64,000 nt of DNA from Streptomyces sp. R21 (GCF_041051975.1 NZ_CP163435.1:5208001-5272000); one strand, 5' to 3'; positions 42,796-52,825 are shown, numbered from the stretch's first letter. The notes: generated by a model from the sequence alone, not told the origin. Numbers and translations: made by a program.

Positions 42796-45700
42796 TCAGT
42801 TCGTGCCGATCCTCGCGAGGAGGTCCACGATCCGGTCCTGCACCTCGTTGCTCGTGGAGCGTTCCGCAAGGAAGAGGACCGTCTCCCCCGAGGCGAGCCG
42901 CGGGAGCTCGGTCGGGTCGACGGCGGCGGTGTAGACGACGAGCGGGGTGCGGTTCAACTGCCCGTTCGCGCGCAGCCAGTCGACGATTCCGGCACGGCGG
43001 CGACGTACCTGCAGCAGGTCCATCACCACCAGGTTCGGCCGCATCTGCGCGGCCAGCGTGACCGCGTCCGCGTCCGACGCGGCCCGTGCGACCTGCATAC
43101 CGCGCCGCTCCAGCGTCGAGGTGAGCGCGAGCGCGATCTCCGCGTGCTCCTCGATGAGCAGGACACGCGGCGGGTGCTGCTCGGAGTCCCGAGGAGCCAG
43201 CGCCTTGAGGAGCACGGCGGGATCGGCGCCGTACGCCGCCTCGCGCGTCGCCTGGCCGAGTCCCGCCGTCACGAGCACGGGGACCTCGGCGGCGACCGCG
43301 GCCTGGCGCAGCGACTGGAGCGCCGTACGCGTGATCGGACCGGTCAGCGGGTCCACGAACAGCGCGGCCGGGAACGCGGCGATCTGTGCGTCGACCTCCT
43401 CGCGCGAGTGCACGATGACGGGCCGGTAGCCACGGTCGCTCAGCGCCTGCTGGGTGGTGATGTCCGGCGCGGGCCACACGAGCAGCCGCCGCGGGTTGTC
43501 CAGCGGCTCCGGAGGCAGCTCGTCGTCCATCGGCTGCGGCTGAGGCCGGTCGGCGACCTCGACGGCACCGCCGGGCCCGTCGAGCGGCTCGGGCCCCTCG
43601 GCGGCGTTCTCGTCCGGTGCCCCTATGGCGTACGACCGTCCGGCGCCCTCGGTGACCGCGGCCAGCAGCGACTGGGGAGCGGCCGGGGTGGCCCCGGCCG
43701 GCTGCCCGGCCTGCGGGTGCGGGCGGGCGCCCGTCTCCGGACGCTCGACAGCGGGCTCGGGGGGCGTACCGAGCTTGCGGCGTCGGCCGGAGCCGTTGGT
43801 CTGGTGCGGGGGAGGCGTCGGGGTCGCGGACGTGGGGCCCGGCTGAGCCGGAGTCTGCGGCTGCGCCGATGCCGGCGGCTGCGGGGAGGGCGGCTGAGGC
43901 GCGGCGGTCTGGCGGCCGAACGGTACGCCCTGGCCGAGCGTCCGCACGCTGATCGCGCGCCCCTGCGTCGAATTGGGGTCGATCGGCGCGACGGCCTCGG
44001 CGGGCAGCGGCTGCGCGACCCGGGCCGGCGCGGCTCCCTCGGGCGGGAGGGGGGTGCCGGTGGCGGGGGTGGCCGGCTGCGCCGGGGCGGGAGCCGTCGG
44101 CTGTACGGGAGCTGCGGCCTGGGCGGGGACGCCGGCACCGGGGGTGTCGTCGGCGACCGGGTTCGGCCAGGGCTGGGGGGCGGGGAGGGGCGTGCCGGCC
44201 GCGGGGGTTGCCGGGGCGGGGGCGGCGGCCTGGGCGGGGACGCCGGCCGTCGGGGTCCCGGGTGCCGGAGTCCCCTGCGTGGGAACGTCCGCGGCCGGGC
44301 CCCCCTGCGCAGAGACGCCCGTCGCGTCGGGCTGAGCCGGAGCCGACGCCGGAGTCGGATTCGGTCGGGCGCGGCGGCGGCCCGTCGGTGTGGAGACGGG
44401 GTGCGGCTGGGGCGGGGTGTGGTCGTCGGCCGGGTCGTGCAGCATCGCGTCGTGGCGACCGTCGTCGGCCTGGCCGTGATCGTGATCGTGACCGTGACTC
44501 TGTACATGGCCGTGACCGGCAACGGCCGTCTCGCTCTGCACGCCCGGAGCCTGAGCCTGAGCCCGGACCTGCGCCTGTCCCTGTACCGGTACCGGTCCCT
44601 GTGCTCGCGCCTGGGCCTGGGCCTGGGCCTGAGAGGTCCCTGCCTGTTCCTGGATGTACTCGGGTGAGCGGTCCGCATCCGCAGGCGGGAGCGCGAAGAC
44701 GGTACGGGCGCCCGCCTCCTGCGCGGCGGCACGCTCCGCCGCAGCGGCCAGCGCACGCCGACGCCGCCCCGTGGGCTGCGCGTCGCCACCCTCGACAGAG
44801 GCCTCCGCGGCACCCTGTGTCCCAGCAGCCGCAGCCGGAAGAGCGGCGGGCAGCGCGGGCGGCAGCGCCTGCTGCTCGGTGTCGCGGCGTGCGCGCCGCC
44901 CCGAGGGCGCGGGCACGCCCTGCGGTGGCACCGTCCCGCCCAGCCCCGTACCCACCGCGGCGGTCCCCGCCGCGTGCTCGGCCGCCATGACGACCGCACC
45001 CTCGCTCACACCGGCGGCAGCGGCAGCGATCTCGGCAGCACTGGGCTGCCCGCGCCGCCGCCCGGAACCCCCGGAACCACCCGAGGCCTCACCGTCGTTC
45101 GTGTCGGCGTCCTCGGCCCTCGACGCCTGCGCCGGAACCGACACCTCGCCGGTCGCGGTCGTCGTCTCGCCGGCCGCCGCCGCCCGCCGCCGACGCCGTC
45201 CCGTGGGCGGGGCAGCACCTGTGGCGGCGTCCGGAACACCGGTCGCGGGGGCGGCGGAGCCCACCTCGCTCTCCAGGAAAGCGTCCACGGAGGACCGGCG
45301 CGCCCGCCGCCGTCCGCCTCCCTGGTGCGAGGCCTGCTCGGGAACGGCGATCTCGGCGCCGGTGGTCACCGAGCCGTCGGAGCCGTCACCCGCGGCGGTC
45401 GGCTCGGCCACGGTGACCGGCGCCTGCGGCGGAGTCATGGCCCCGGCGCCGTCGCCGAGCGGCACTTCGAGCACGAACGCGCTGCCGCTCATCCCCGGCA
45501 CCTCGTGGGTCTGCAGCACACCGCCGTGAGCCCGCACGATCCCGCGCACGATCGGCTCGTGCACCGGGTCTCCCCCGGCGTACGGCCCGCGCACCTCGAT
45601 CCGTACGACCTCACCGCGCTGTGCGGCCGCCACCACGACCGTGTTGTCCATGTAACCGCCCGCCGAGACGGGCGCGTTGCCCGTCGCGTCGACACCGGCG

Positions 45701-47106
45701 ACGTCGGCGATGAGGTGCGCGAGCGCCCTCGCGAGCAGCGCGGGGTCGACCTCGGCCTCGATGGGCGGCGCGTGCACGGCGAACTGGATCCGCCCGGGGC
45801 CGATCAGTTCGACGGCGCCGTCGACACCGGCCGCGACGACCGCGTCGAGCATCACCGCCGTACGTACGACGTCGACGTCGCCGGAGTCGAGGCGCTGGTA
45901 GCCGAGGACGTTGTCGACGAGCGTGGTGATGCGCGAGTAGCCGGCGGCCAGGTGGTGGAGCACCTGGTTGGCCTCGGGCCACAGCTGGCCGGCGTCGTCG
46001 GCGGCGAGCTTCGACAGTTCGCCGCGCAGTTGGTCGAGCGGGCCGCGCAGCGACTGACTGAGCACGGCAAGCAGCTGCTCGTGCCGGGCGGCGAGCGCCT
46101 CGTAGCGGTCCTTCTCGCGCTCGCCGAGCGACGCGTACCGCTCGTCGCCCGCCGCGAGCTCCTCTTCGTGCTGCTCGCGCAGCTCGGCGAGCTCGGCCGC
46201 GTGCTGCTCCCGGACTTCCCCGAGCTGCTCCTCGTGCTCGGCGGCGACCCGCGCGAGCTCCTCCGCGTGCCGCTTGGCCTCGGTGTCCTTCTCCTCGGCG
46301 AGGGTGTCGTACGGCCGCCGGTCGGTGAACGTCATGACCGCGCCGACGAGCTGGTCCCCGTCGCGCACCGGCGCCGTCGTGAGGTCGACCGGCACCTTGG
46401 CACCGGACTTGGACCACAGCACCTGCCCGCGCACCCGGTGCTTGCGCCCGGAGCGGAGGGTGTCGGCGAGCGGCGACTCGTCGTACGAGAAGGGCTCGCC
46501 GTCGGCCCGCGAGTGCAGGACGAGCGCGTGGAGGTCCTGGCCGCCGAGGTCGCTGGCCCGGTACCCCAGTATCTGGGCGGCGGCGGGATTGACGAGAACA
46601 ACCCGCCCCTCGGTGTCGGTCCCCACGACACCCTCGGCCGCCGCGCGCAGGATCATCTCGGTCTGCCGCTGCGAACGCGCGAGTTCGGCCTCGGTGTCGA
46701 CGGTGCCCGACAGATCGCGTACGACGAGCATGAGCAGCTCGTCAGGAGTGGGGCCGTAGCTGTCGTAGGCCTGCTGGCCGTTCTCCAGATTCGCGCTGGT
46801 GACCTCGACGGGGAACTCGACACCGTCGGTCCGCCGCGCGATCATCCGGGTCGGCTTGGTCCGCCCGCTCTGGTCGATGGTCTCGGGCCGACGCATGGAT
46901 CCGGGGATGAGCCGCGAGTCGAACTCGGGCAGCAGATCGAGCAGTCCGCGCCCCACCAGAGCCGTGCCCGGGGCCTCGAAGGCCTCCAGGGCGATGGTGT
47001 TCGCGTTGACGACGGTCCCATTGGCGTTGACCAGCACCAACGCATCGGGCAGCGCGTCCAGTATGGCTGCGAGGCGAGCAGCGCCTCGGGATGGCCTGCT
47101 GCTCAC
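42796..47106 (-). CDS. Giant PAS-PAS hybrid kinase with degenerate histidine-kinase core and receiver-like end
   Basis: 1436 residues, soluble. Two PAS domains (about 10-130 and 145-265), a coiled coil rich in Glu (268-345), an HisKA-like segment [13 protein letters not shown] in which the phospho-acceptor His is replaced by Gln351, and an HATPase-like domain whose N-box has lost its Asn. A Pro/Ala/Gln-rich linker of about 600 residues carries seven GRRR-type basic motifs. The C-terminus is receiver-like ([29 protein letters not shown]) with the phosphorylatable Asp kept. The GTG start has GGGAGGA upstream. Probably a scaffold or sensor rather than an active kinase. Confidence 0.75.
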   Translation of the reverse strand: MSSRPSRGAARLAAILDALPDALVLVNANGTVVNANTIALEAFEAPGTALVGRGLLDLLPEFDSRLIPGSMRRPETIDQSGRTKPTRMIARRTDGVEFPVEVTSANLENGQQAYDSYGPTPDELLMLVVRDLSGTVDTEAELARSQRQTEMILRAAAEGVVGTDTEGRVVLVNPAAAQILGYRASDLGGQDLHALVLHSRADGEPFSYDESPLADTLRSGRKHRVRGQVLWSKSGAKVPVDLTTAPVRDGDQLVGAVMTFTDRRPYDTLAEEKDTEAKRHAEELARVAAEHEEQLGEVREQHAAELAELREQHEEELAAGDERYASLGEREKDRYEALAARHEQLLAVLSQSLRGPLDQLRGELSKLAADDAGQLWPEANQVLHHLAAGYSRITTLVDNVLGYQRLDSGDVDVVRTAVMLDAVVAAGVDGAVELIGPGRIQFAVHAPPIEAEVDPALLARALAHLIADVAGVDATGNAPVSAGGYMDNTVVVAAAQRGEVVRIEVRGPYAGGDPVHEPIVRGIVRAHGGVLQTHEVPGMSGSAFVLEVPLGDGAGAMTPPQAPVTVAEPTAAGDGSDGSVTTGAEIAVPEQASHQGGGRRRARRSSVDAFLESEVGSAAPATGVPDAATGAAPPTGRRRRRAAAAGETTTATGEVSVPAQASRAEDADTNDGEASGGSGGSGRRRGQPSAAEIAAAAAGVSEGAVVMAAEHAAGTAAVGTGLGGTVPPQGVPAPSGRRARRDTEQQALPPALPAALPAAAAGTQGAAEASVEGGDAQPTGRRRRALAAAAERAAAQEAGARTVFALPPADADRSPEYIQEQAGTSQAQAQAQARAQGPVPVQGQAQVRAQAQAPGVQSETAVAGHGHVQSHGHDHDHGQADDGRHDAMLHDPADDHTPPQPHPVSTPTGRRRARPNPTPASAPAQPDATGVSAQGGPAADVPTQGTPAPGTPTAGVPAQAAAPAPATPAAGTPLPAPQPWPNPVADDTPGAGVPAQAAAPVQPTAPAPAQPATPATGTPLPPEGAAPARVAQPLPAEAVAPIDPNSTQGRAISVRTLGQGVPFGRQTAAPQPPSPQPPASAQPQTPAQPGPTSATPTPPPHQTNGSGRRRKLGTPPEPAVERPETGARPHPQAGQPAGATPAAPQSLLAAVTEGAGRSYAIGAPDENAAEGPEPLDGPGGAVEVADRPQPQPMDDELPPEPLDNPRRLLVWPAPDITTQQALSDRGYRPVIVHSREEVDAQIAAFPAALFVDPLTGPITRTALQSLRQAAVAAEVPVLVTAGLGQATREAAYGADPAVLLKALAPRDSEQHPPRVLLIEEHAEIALALTSTLERRGMQVARAASDADAVTLAAQMRPNLVVMDLLQVRRRRAGIVDWLRANGQLNRTPLVVYTAAVDPTELPRLASGETVLFLAERSTSNEVQDRIVDLLARIGTN

Positions 47107-47430
47107 GAGACGCTTCCTCCCTGTTACCGCACCTTGCCGACCGCGGATGCCATCTTGCCAACCGGCCCGCAGCGTGTCACGCGAGGGAGTCTACGGGCAG
47201 AGGTTGCGTCGGCGGCCCCGGATGAGAGGGAGGTCGCACGCAGAAGACAAGCAGAAGACACGAAGAACCTGTGACCGACCTTCCGACCGCGTATCTCACC
47301 TCAGGAAACCCCCAGGTGACTCCCGGGAAGCAGGGTCGGCGAACGTCGGGGAGCGGGATCAACGAACGCTGGAGGATTCAGAGGACAGGGTCACGAACGC
47401 CGGAGGATTCGGAGGATTCGGAGGACAGGG
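47107..47430. other. Upstream region of the hybrid kinase, with imperfect 31-41-bp tandem repeat
   Basis: Holds the kinase promoter. At 47363-47434 two head-to-tail copies of a CGAACG[C]xGGAGGATTC...GAGGACAGGGTCA unit occur, the second with an internal 9-bp GGAGGATTC duplication; a third CGAACGTCGGG overlaps the end of the inhibitor gene. No gene is supported. Confidence 0.5.
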
Positions 47431-47958
47431 TCAACGAACGTCGGGAAGCAGCGGCACGAGACCGTCCCACCGCCCGATCTCGCATCCGTTGCCCCGGTCG
47501 AACCTGGCGTCGACCGGCCGTCCGGCCCAGATCCCCGTGACGTGAGCGGTGGCCGGACCGCCGTACTGCATCGTGCACATCGTGTCCGGCGGTACCGGCG
47601 CGAAGAGGTCCTTGCCCCAGGTGGTACCCCGGTCGAGCGTGCCGCAGGCGGCCTCGGCCTGGGGGTGAGTGCCTCCGCCGGGATGACAGAGCAGTTCGTA
47701 CGTACCGTCCGCACCGGCGCCCGCATCGTGCACCGTCACCGTCAGGTGGTCACCACGGCGCGCGGGGTCCGGGTGGTGGCCGGCGTCCTCGCCCGGGGGC
47801 GGCGGTGGCATCAGGGACGGCAGGTTCAGCGGGAGCGGCTCGGCGTACGCGGTGGCGGGCACCGCGGACAACGAGGCGAGGGACGCGGCAGCGGCGGTGC
47901 CGACGGCGAGGACGAGACGGGGGAGCACGGGGCGGGACACCGCGGGACGACGCAACAT
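47431..47958 (-). CDS. SSI-type secreted protease inhibitor
   Basis: 175 residues. A signal peptide (LPRLVLAVGTAAAASLASLSAVPATAYA) precedes a Pro-rich spacer and a Streptomyces subtilisin inhibitor domain: HLTVTVHDAG, LLCHPGGGTHPQAEAACGTL (first disulfide), DTMCTMQYGGPATAHVTGIWAG (reactive loop; Met after CT is the probable P1) and FDRGNGCEIG (second disulfide). It inhibits extracellular subtilisin-like proteases. The ATG at 47958 gives a normal signal peptide; only a weak AGG precedes it. Confidence 0.85.
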   Translation of the reverse strand: MLRRPAVSRPVLPRLVLAVGTAAAASLASLSAVPATAYAEPLPLNLPSLMPPPPPGEDAGHHPDPARRGDHLTVTVHDAGAGADGTYELLCHPGGGTHPQAEAACGTLDRGTTWGKDLFAPVPPDTMCTMQYGGPATAHVTGIWAGRPVDARFDRGNGCEIGRWDGLVPLLPDVR

Positions 47959-48125
47959 GACCTGACTAACGCCACACCGGTCTCGCAGTTGCGCGCCCGC
48001 CACCGGCGGAATGGGCTTTGCTCTGCGGCCCGCCCGCCTAGTACCGTGGGAGGCGATTGGTGACAGGCCGCTCGGCTGTGTCATCATCTGCACGCACCAC
48101 TCGCGCTCGCGCGGGGGGTTGTGCT

Positions 48126-48216
48126 GGAGGCGTCGCCTAGTCCGGTCTATGGCGCCGCACTGCTAATGCGGTTTGGGACGCAAATCCCATCGAGGGTTCA
48201 AATCCCTCCGCCTCCG
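48126..48216 (+). tRNA. tRNA-Ser(GCT)
   Basis: Acceptor strands GGAGGCG (48126-48132) and CGCCTCC (48209-48215), discriminator G. Anticodon stem CCGCA/TGCGG encloses CTGCTAA with anticodon GCT, reading AGC. A long variable arm is present. Confidence 0.95.
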
Positions 48217-48226
48217 CACCACGATC

Positions 48227-48258
48227 CGAAGCCCCGGTCCACCTGGACCGGGGCTTCG
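48227..48258 (+). terminator. tRNA-Ser(GCT) terminator
   Basis: CGAAGCCCCGGTCCA (48227-48241) and TGGACCGGGGCTTCG (48244-48258) form a nearly loopless 15-bp hairpin directly after the tRNA. Confidence 0.75.
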
Positions 48259-48337
48259 GTGCGTACGGGCCCACGGCGCGCGCCGTGGCCGCCCCAGGAA
48301 CCGTTTCCGCAGCTCACAAGGGGTGCGGCAAACGGAT

Positions 48338-48366
48338 TTCACATGGCGGCGGCAGTCATGTAATGT
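48338..48366 (+). promoter_or_regulatory. Promoter of tRNA-Arg
   Basis: -35 TTCACA (48338-48343) and -10 TAATGT (48361-48366) are separated by exactly 17 nt, 67 bp upstream of the mature tRNA. Confidence 0.6.
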
Positions 48367-48432
48367 TCTTCCTGTCGCCGCGAGCGGGTCGAAAGAACCG
48401 GGACCGAGACAAGCAAGACAAAAACAAAACAA

Positions 48433-48505
48433 GCACTCGTAGCTTAACGGATAGAGCATCTGACTACGGATCAGAAGGTTGCAGGTTCGAATCCTGCCGA
48501 GTGCA
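48433..48505 (+). tRNA. tRNA-Arg(ACG), attL side of AICE-2
   Basis: Acceptor strands GCACTCG (48433-48439) and CGAGTGC (48498-48504), discriminator A. Anticodon stem TCTGA/TCAGA with loop CTACGGA, anticodon ACG reading CGU and CGC via inosine. Int of AICE-2 reads towards it 80 bp away. Confidence 0.95.
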
Positions 48506-48510
48506 CACAG

Positions 48511-48549
48511 GTCAAAGGCCCCCCGGGATCATCCCGGGGGGCCTTTGAC
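48511..48549. terminator. 18-bp hairpin between tRNA-Arg and int
   Basis: GTCAAAGGCCCCCCGGGA (48511-48528) pairs with its exact complement at 48532-48549 over a 3-nt loop. It can terminate both the tRNA and the convergent int operon. Confidence 0.8.
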
Positions 48550-48566
48550 ATCAGCGGGTGACATCA
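48546..48566 (+). repeat. Left integrase arm-type sites of AICE-2 (candidate)
   Basis: TGACATCA at 48546-48553 and 48559-48566, starts 13 bp apart. The same pair with the same spacing recurs at 61898-61918. Confidence 0.5.
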
Positions 48567-48585
48567 ACGCGGTCGGAAACGGCGC

Positions 48586-49869
48586 TCAGTCCTCGTTGTC
48601 CGGCTTCGCCTCGCCCTCCGATTCCTCGTCGGGCTCGTTGAGGTTGAGCGCGTCGTCCATCCGTTTAGCGGCTGCCCTCAGCGTCGTGTCCATGACGTGC
48701 GCGTAGGTGTCCAGCGTCATCGTGATCGTGCTGTGCCCCAGTGTCTCCATGATCGTGCGAGCGTCGACACCTTGGGCGAGCAGAAGGGAAGCGCAGGTGT
48801 GCCGGAGGTCGTGCACCCGAACGCGGTGCACGTGCGCGTCCCTGCACAGCGTGGTCAGCATCCGGTTCAGGCCCCGGGGGTCTGTGACGCTGCCGGTCGC
48901 CGTGGTGAAGATCAGGCCGTCCGGCTGACCTGATGTGGGTTGCCACTTTTCGCCCGCGACCAGGCGTTCCCGCTCCTGCTGCTCACTGTGCTGCGTGAGC
49001 GCCCGTACGCAGTGCTTCGGGAGGGGGACCGTGCGAATCGACCGTGTGGTCTTGGGCGTGCCGAAGATCAGCTCTCGCCGGATGCGCTGCACGTTCCGGC
49101 GGACACGGAGCTGGCTGTTCGCGAGGTCGACGTCCGACCAGGTGAGCGCGAGAGCCTCACCCCGGCGCAGGCCGGTCGACACAAGCAGCAGCCACAGGGC
49201 GTAGAGGCGGTGGGGCCGGGCGGTCTTGAGCAACAGGCGAGCTTCGGCGGCGTTCAGCGGACGCACCTCCTTGCGTGTGACTGTGGGTGTTTCGACGATC
49301 CGCGCGACGTTCCGAGTGATCAGTTCCTCTCGAATCGCCTGCTGTAGGGCGGACCGGAGCACGGCGTGGATGTACTGGACGGTGCGTGCCGAGGGCCTGC
49401 GCTTGCAGCAGCGACCGACGGCGCAGCAAGAGCGCTTCTCCTCGGGCCGCTCCTTGTCCGCACCGCGCAGGCAGCACAGGCAGGCGGCCTTGAACTCCGT
49501 GAGGAACCGGCGGATGTCTGCCGGGGACAGCCGATTCAGCTTCTTTTTGCCGAGTGCCGGCCGGATGTACAGGCGGGTCAATCCCTCGTAGCTGTTCACC
49601 GTCGCGGGCTTGAGCCGTTCCGGCGCGATGGCGGCCAGCCAGTAGGTCAGGAAGTCACCGAACACCATCGTGGACGACGCGGCGGGGATGCCCTGCCTGG
49701 TCTTCTCCTGCAACTCCGTGAGCTTGTCGGCCACTTCGTCGCGAGTCTTGCCGTAGACGAACTGGCGGTGCCTGGTCCCGTCGGGGCGGTACACGTAGGC
49801 GGCGGCCTGATAGCGACCGTCCTTGCGCTTGGTGATCGTTCCTTCGCCGTTGGCGCGACGCTTGGCCAT
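48586..49869 (-). CDS. int: Tyrosine integrase of AICE-2
   Basis: 427 residues. The SAM-like core-binding domain is followed by the catalytic domain with Arg (STGLRRGEALAL), the HDLRHT box, His (LGHSTI) and Tyr (LDTYAHV). An inserted Cys-rich segment (CLCCLRGADKERPEEKRSCC, then AVGRCC) in the core-binding domain could hold zinc; similar inserts occur in some actinomycete integrases. The acidic C-terminal tail is EPDEESEGEAKPDNED. The ATG at 49869 overlaps the xis stop. It is convergent with tRNA-Arg, the usual attL layout. Confidence 0.92.
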   Translation of the reverse strand: MAKRRANGEGTITKRKDGRYQAAAYVYRPDGTRHRQFVYGKTRDEVADKLTELQEKTRQGIPAASSTMVFGDFLTYWLAAIAPERLKPATVNSYEGLTRLYIRPALGKKKLNRLSPADIRRFLTEFKAACLCCLRGADKERPEEKRSCCAVGRCCKRRPSARTVQYIHAVLRSALQQAIREELITRNVARIVETPTVTRKEVRPLNAAEARLLLKTARPHRLYALWLLLVSTGLRRGEALALTWSDVDLANSQLRVRRNVQRIRRELIFGTPKTTRSIRTVPLPKHCVRALTQHSEQQERERLVAGEKWQPTSGQPDGLIFTTATGSVTDPRGLNRMLTTLCRDAHVHRVRVHDLRHTCASLLLAQGVDARTIMETLGHSTITMTLDTYAHVMDTTLRAAAKRMDDALNLNEPDEESEGEAKPDNED

Positions 49870-50066
49870 CAGTCGGTCTCCTCGATTCGGTTCTGCATGT
49901 ACTTGCGTACGGCGTCGACCGGAATGCGGCGGGCGCGTCCGGACGTGAAGCTTGCGAGCTGCTTCGAGCGGATGAGGTCGTAGACCTTGCTGCGGCTGAG
50001 GCGCAGAGCGGTCATGACTTCGGGGACCTTGAGTGCTTCGTGGCTCGGGGGCATGGCGGTGGTCAT
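49869..50066 (-). CDS. xis: Excisionase / HTH_17 protein of AICE-2
   Basis: 65 residues. Helix-turn-helix KVPEVMTALRLSRSKVYDLIRSKQL followed by a basic wing (SGRARRIPVDAVRKYM). AGGAG lies nine bases before the ATG; the stop overlaps the int start (ATGA). Needed for excision with Int. Confidence 0.9.
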   Translation of the reverse strand: MTTAMPPSHEALKVPEVMTALRLSRSKVYDLIRSKQLASFTSGRARRIPVDAVRKYMQNRIEETD

Positions 50067-50107
50067 GCGGTGACTCCTCTGGGGGGCCTGTCCGAGGCGT
50101 GGATTTC

Positions 50108-50313
50108 TGCGTCATTGCGTCATCAGCGTCATTTAGGCTTCTGACCTGCGGCTTTGCGTGACGCGGCGGTTGGGGGGTGCGTCATCTGCGCGTCATGGGC
50201 TGCGTCATCGCATGACGCAGATGACGCAGGATGACGCAGGGCTCTCCGTCTGCGTCATGCCTGTTGCCGCAGGTCAGGTGACGTTTTTCGGGCTGCATGA
50301 CGCAGATGACGCA
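50108..50313. repeat. Iteron array (TGCGTCAT / ATGACGCA), candidate replication origin of AICE-2
   Basis: Ten exact copies of the octamer in both orientations start at 50108, 50116, 50178, 50201, 50212, 50221, 50231, 50251, 50297 and 50306; degenerate copies lie at 50125 and 50189. Copies at 50201 and 50212 form a palindrome with a CGC spacer; others are tandem at 8, 9 or 10 bp. The array sits between xis and the helicase gene, the usual place for an origin bound by the element's own initiator. Confidence 0.75.
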
Positions 50314-50486
50314 GCGTCTTCCCTCCTAGGACAAAAGAGGGGGTGTCTGTTGTAGTGCGGTGCGCCTCAAGCGTGAAGAAGGAGCCGCTGCGCGGCGCGA
50401 CCTTGGGGCGGCGTTCCGCCGAACAGCAAGAGGAGCACGCGCGCCCTGGTGCTCTTCTTGCTTGTCCGGGCGGGCGCGGGTGGGGG

Positions 50487-51974
50487 TCAGAACGCCCGCG
50501 TCTGCTCGTGCGGAGGCAGGGTCAGGACGACCGTGCGGGTCATTTCCAGGTAGCGGCCCTCGCTGGTACGGCCCGAGTCGATGACGACCCCGCGAGCTGC
50601 AAGCGTCGGCTGGAGACGCTTGAGGCGGTCGGAGAGGACCTTGCCCGTCGTCGGCCAGCCCTTGGGCAGCGGCCGCAATTCCTCGCCGCTGTAGACGCCA
50701 CTGAGGCAGTGCAGCCACTCGGTGGAGGTCATCCGCTGCGCCCCGTCCGGTCCCGGCTCGATGGTGTCGGCGTGCCGGAGGACGGTCTGCGCGAGGAGGT
50801 CACCCTCGATGACGTCGTCGTTCAGGTCGTCCAGGCTGGCTCGGTAGGCGGTGAGTGCCCCGAGGCCGGTTGCCGCGTCGAGCTGCGCGCACAGGTGCGC
50901 GAAGTCCGCCATTCGCAGGTCGGTGGGGGTTTCCGCCTCCACGGCGCGGACCTTGACCGTGAGATCCAGGAGCGAGCCGAGGACGACGGGCAGGACTTCC
51001 GCGTAGTCCGCCCACAGTTCGGCCTCGGTCCGCCGGACGCGGGGCCGCTCCAAGCGCAGGGGCAGGAGCCGTTCGGCGAGGTCGGGCCGGATGACGCCGA
51101 CGTCGATACCGGTCAAGAGGAGGGGGCGGCGGTAGCCGACGCGGAACACGTCCCCGTCGGTGAACAGGGCCCGCTTGACGCTCTCGGCTCCGGTGACGAT
51201 GCAGCACATGGCGTCGGACAGGTCCGGCGTCATGTGGGAGAGGTTGTCCAGCGCGGTGATCCATCCCGCCGCCACGGCCGCGATGAGGTTCTCCTCGTCC
51301 TTCGGTGCACGGCGCAGGTCGCCGCTCATCCCCTCGATGATCCTGGTGAGCATCCGGCCCCCGGTGGACTTGCCCGCGCCCTGCGGTCCGGTGAGGAACG
51401 GCGCGGGGACCGGCACGGACGGTCCGAGGCAGCCGATCAGCCAGGCGATGGCCAGGCATTCGGTCTCGGCGTTGGCGAAGTTGCACAGCCGCATCAGCAG
51501 GTCGATGCCCTTACCGTCGGTGTCCTTGACGGGAAGGGGCAGTTCCCCGGTGAGCTGCGTGCGCCGCCAGCAGACTTCCCGCGGGTCGGGGGTGAGGATG
51601 TCCCAGCCCGACGGGTGGATGCGGACGGACTTCCCGTCATCGCGCCCCAAGTCCAGCCACGTCGCCCCGTCGAACCCGGGGGCCACGCGGATGTTCACGG
51701 TGTGCGTGTCCTCGTACAGCGCGAGCGCTTCGATCAAGTCCAACGCCTCCTTGAGCGCGGTCCCGTTGAACACGCCGACCCCGTCCCTGTACATGCCGAC
51801 CATGAGTTCCTGGCGGTGGCTGCCGGTCGTGCCCTGGGAGCGCATCGGACGGGCCACGGGGTGGCCGTTCCGCTGCGCGTACACGGTCCCGTCGGCGGTG
51901 CGGAAGTACCGGAAGTGCGCCTGCGCGTAGTCCGCGATGACCTCGCGGGCCGGATTCTTCTCGTCCTCGGACAT
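50487..51974 (-). CDS. Replication ATPase/helicase-like protein of AICE-2
   Basis: 495 residues. The central ATPase core has Walker A GPQGAGKST (196-204), a later ITALDNLSHM strand that can serve as Walker B, and an arginine-rich segment RPLLLTGIDVGVIRPDLAERLLPLRLE reminiscent of primase-associated superfamily 3 or DUF927-type helicases. The C-terminus (SGVYSGEELRPLPKGWPTTGKVLSDRLKRLQPTL) looks like a winged helix that could bind the adjacent iterons. The ATG at 51974 lies directly after the prim-pol stop. Confidence 0.78.
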   Translation of the reverse strand: MSEDEKNPAREVIADYAQAHFRYFRTADGTVYAQRNGHPVARPMRSQGTTGSHRQELMVGMYRDGVGVFNGTALKEALDLIEALALYEDTHTVNIRVAPGFDGATWLDLGRDDGKSVRIHPSGWDILTPDPREVCWRRTQLTGELPLPVKDTDGKGIDLLMRLCNFANAETECLAIAWLIGCLGPSVPVPAPFLTGPQGAGKSTGGRMLTRIIEGMSGDLRRAPKDEENLIAAVAAGWITALDNLSHMTPDLSDAMCCIVTGAESVKRALFTDGDVFRVGYRRPLLLTGIDVGVIRPDLAERLLPLRLERPRVRRTEAELWADYAEVLPVVLGSLLDLTVKVRAVEAETPTDLRMADFAHLCAQLDAATGLGALTAYRASLDDLNDDVIEGDLLAQTVLRHADTIEPGPDGAQRMTSTEWLHCLSGVYSGEELRPLPKGWPTTGKVLSDRLKRLQPTLAARGVVIDSGRTSEGRYLEMTRTVVLTLPPHEQTRAF

Positions 51975-51976
51975 GG

Positions 51977-52825
51977 TCACAGTCCCAACCTGGTCAGGGC
52001 GTTGGTCCACGCATCGGTGCAGTGCCGGGGCGATTCGCCCTTGGCCTGCGCGGCGGCGAACAGCCTGGTGATGTGGGCGTCAGTGAGGCAGCCGCACCGG
52101 CCGTGCGTGGACAGCACCGCGAGGAAGGTCCGGTAGACGGTGGCGTGCACCGCCCCGCGTGCCTCCGTGATGCGCTGCTCGGCCATGGCAATCCCACGGT
52201 CCAGGTAGGCGGGCGTGCGGTGAGGGCACTCCCCGCCCCCGGCCCGTGCAGGCACGGCGATAGCCTGTGGCGCTGGCCGGACTGCGGTGGACTCCTTCAC
52301 GCCCAAGGCGCGGACGACGTCCGGCAGCGCCGTGAGGGTGCCGGTGCCGGGACCGAGCCACCGCGCGTAGGCCATGGTCGACTTGATGTCCACGCCGGGT
52401 CGTACGGCGTTGGCGGACGGCATGGCGCCCTGGTACAGCCAGTGCTCGCCCCGGGTCGTCGGCACGGTCCGTGTGGCGGGCAGGCTCGCACGGGCCCATG
52501 CGATGGCTTCCGCGTTGTCGAGGTCGACGACGGTGAGGCCGGCGCCGCCGGGGTGGTAGGCCACCGCCGCTGCCTCCCGCCACGCCCGAGCCCATGTCGG
52601 CGAGTTGATGACGTCGGGGTCGGTGGTGGCGGCGGCCCAGCCGTGGCAGGGTGCCGGGCAGGTGCAGGGGCCGGGGGTCTTCATGTTCGGTCGGCCACCG
52701 CAGGCGTTCTTGGCGCAGGCCGGGCAGTTGCCGAACGGCACCTTGCCCGCGCGGAGGGGCATCGGCGGGACACCGGCCGTTGCAAGATCCAGCGCGGTGC
52801 GCAGGGGGTTGGTCAACGTGTTCAT
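51977..52825 (-). CDS. Prim-pol replication protein of AICE-2
   Basis: 282 residues. The prim-pol fold is recognisable: helix LRTALDLATAGVPPMPLRAGKVPFG, a Cys-rich insert (CPACAKNACGG, CTCPAPCHG), metal-binding LTVVDLDNAEA, and GEHWLYQG followed by GVDIKSTMAYARWLGPG. It presumably primes replication of the excised element with the helicase encoded next. Overlaps the methyltransferase gene by four bases. The C-terminal 90 residues form a helical domain (AEQRITEARGAVHATVYRTFL). Confidence 0.83.
   Translation of the reverse strand: MNTLTNPLRTALDLATAGVPPMPLRAGKVPFGNCPACAKNACGGRPNMKTPGPCTCPAPCHGWAAATTDPDVINSPTWARAWREAAAVAYHPGGAGLTVVDLDNAEAIAWARASLPATRTVPTTRGEHWLYQGAMPSANAVRPGVDIKSTMAYARWLGPGTGTLTALPDVVRALGVKESTAVRPAPQAIAVPARAGGGECPHRTPAYLDRGIAMAEQRITEARGAVHATVYRTFLAVLSTHGRCGCLTDAHITRLFAAAQAKGESPRHCTDAWTNALTRLGL

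Noticed and set aside
44974-47274. Large plus-strand frame opposite the hybrid kinase
   Set aside because: Composition is that of an antisense shadow and the minus-strand PAS domains are unmistakable.
50221-50313. CRISPR array
   Set aside because: The repeated ATGACGCA units are 8 bp, occur in both orientations and have no spacers of constant length. An iteron array explains them better.
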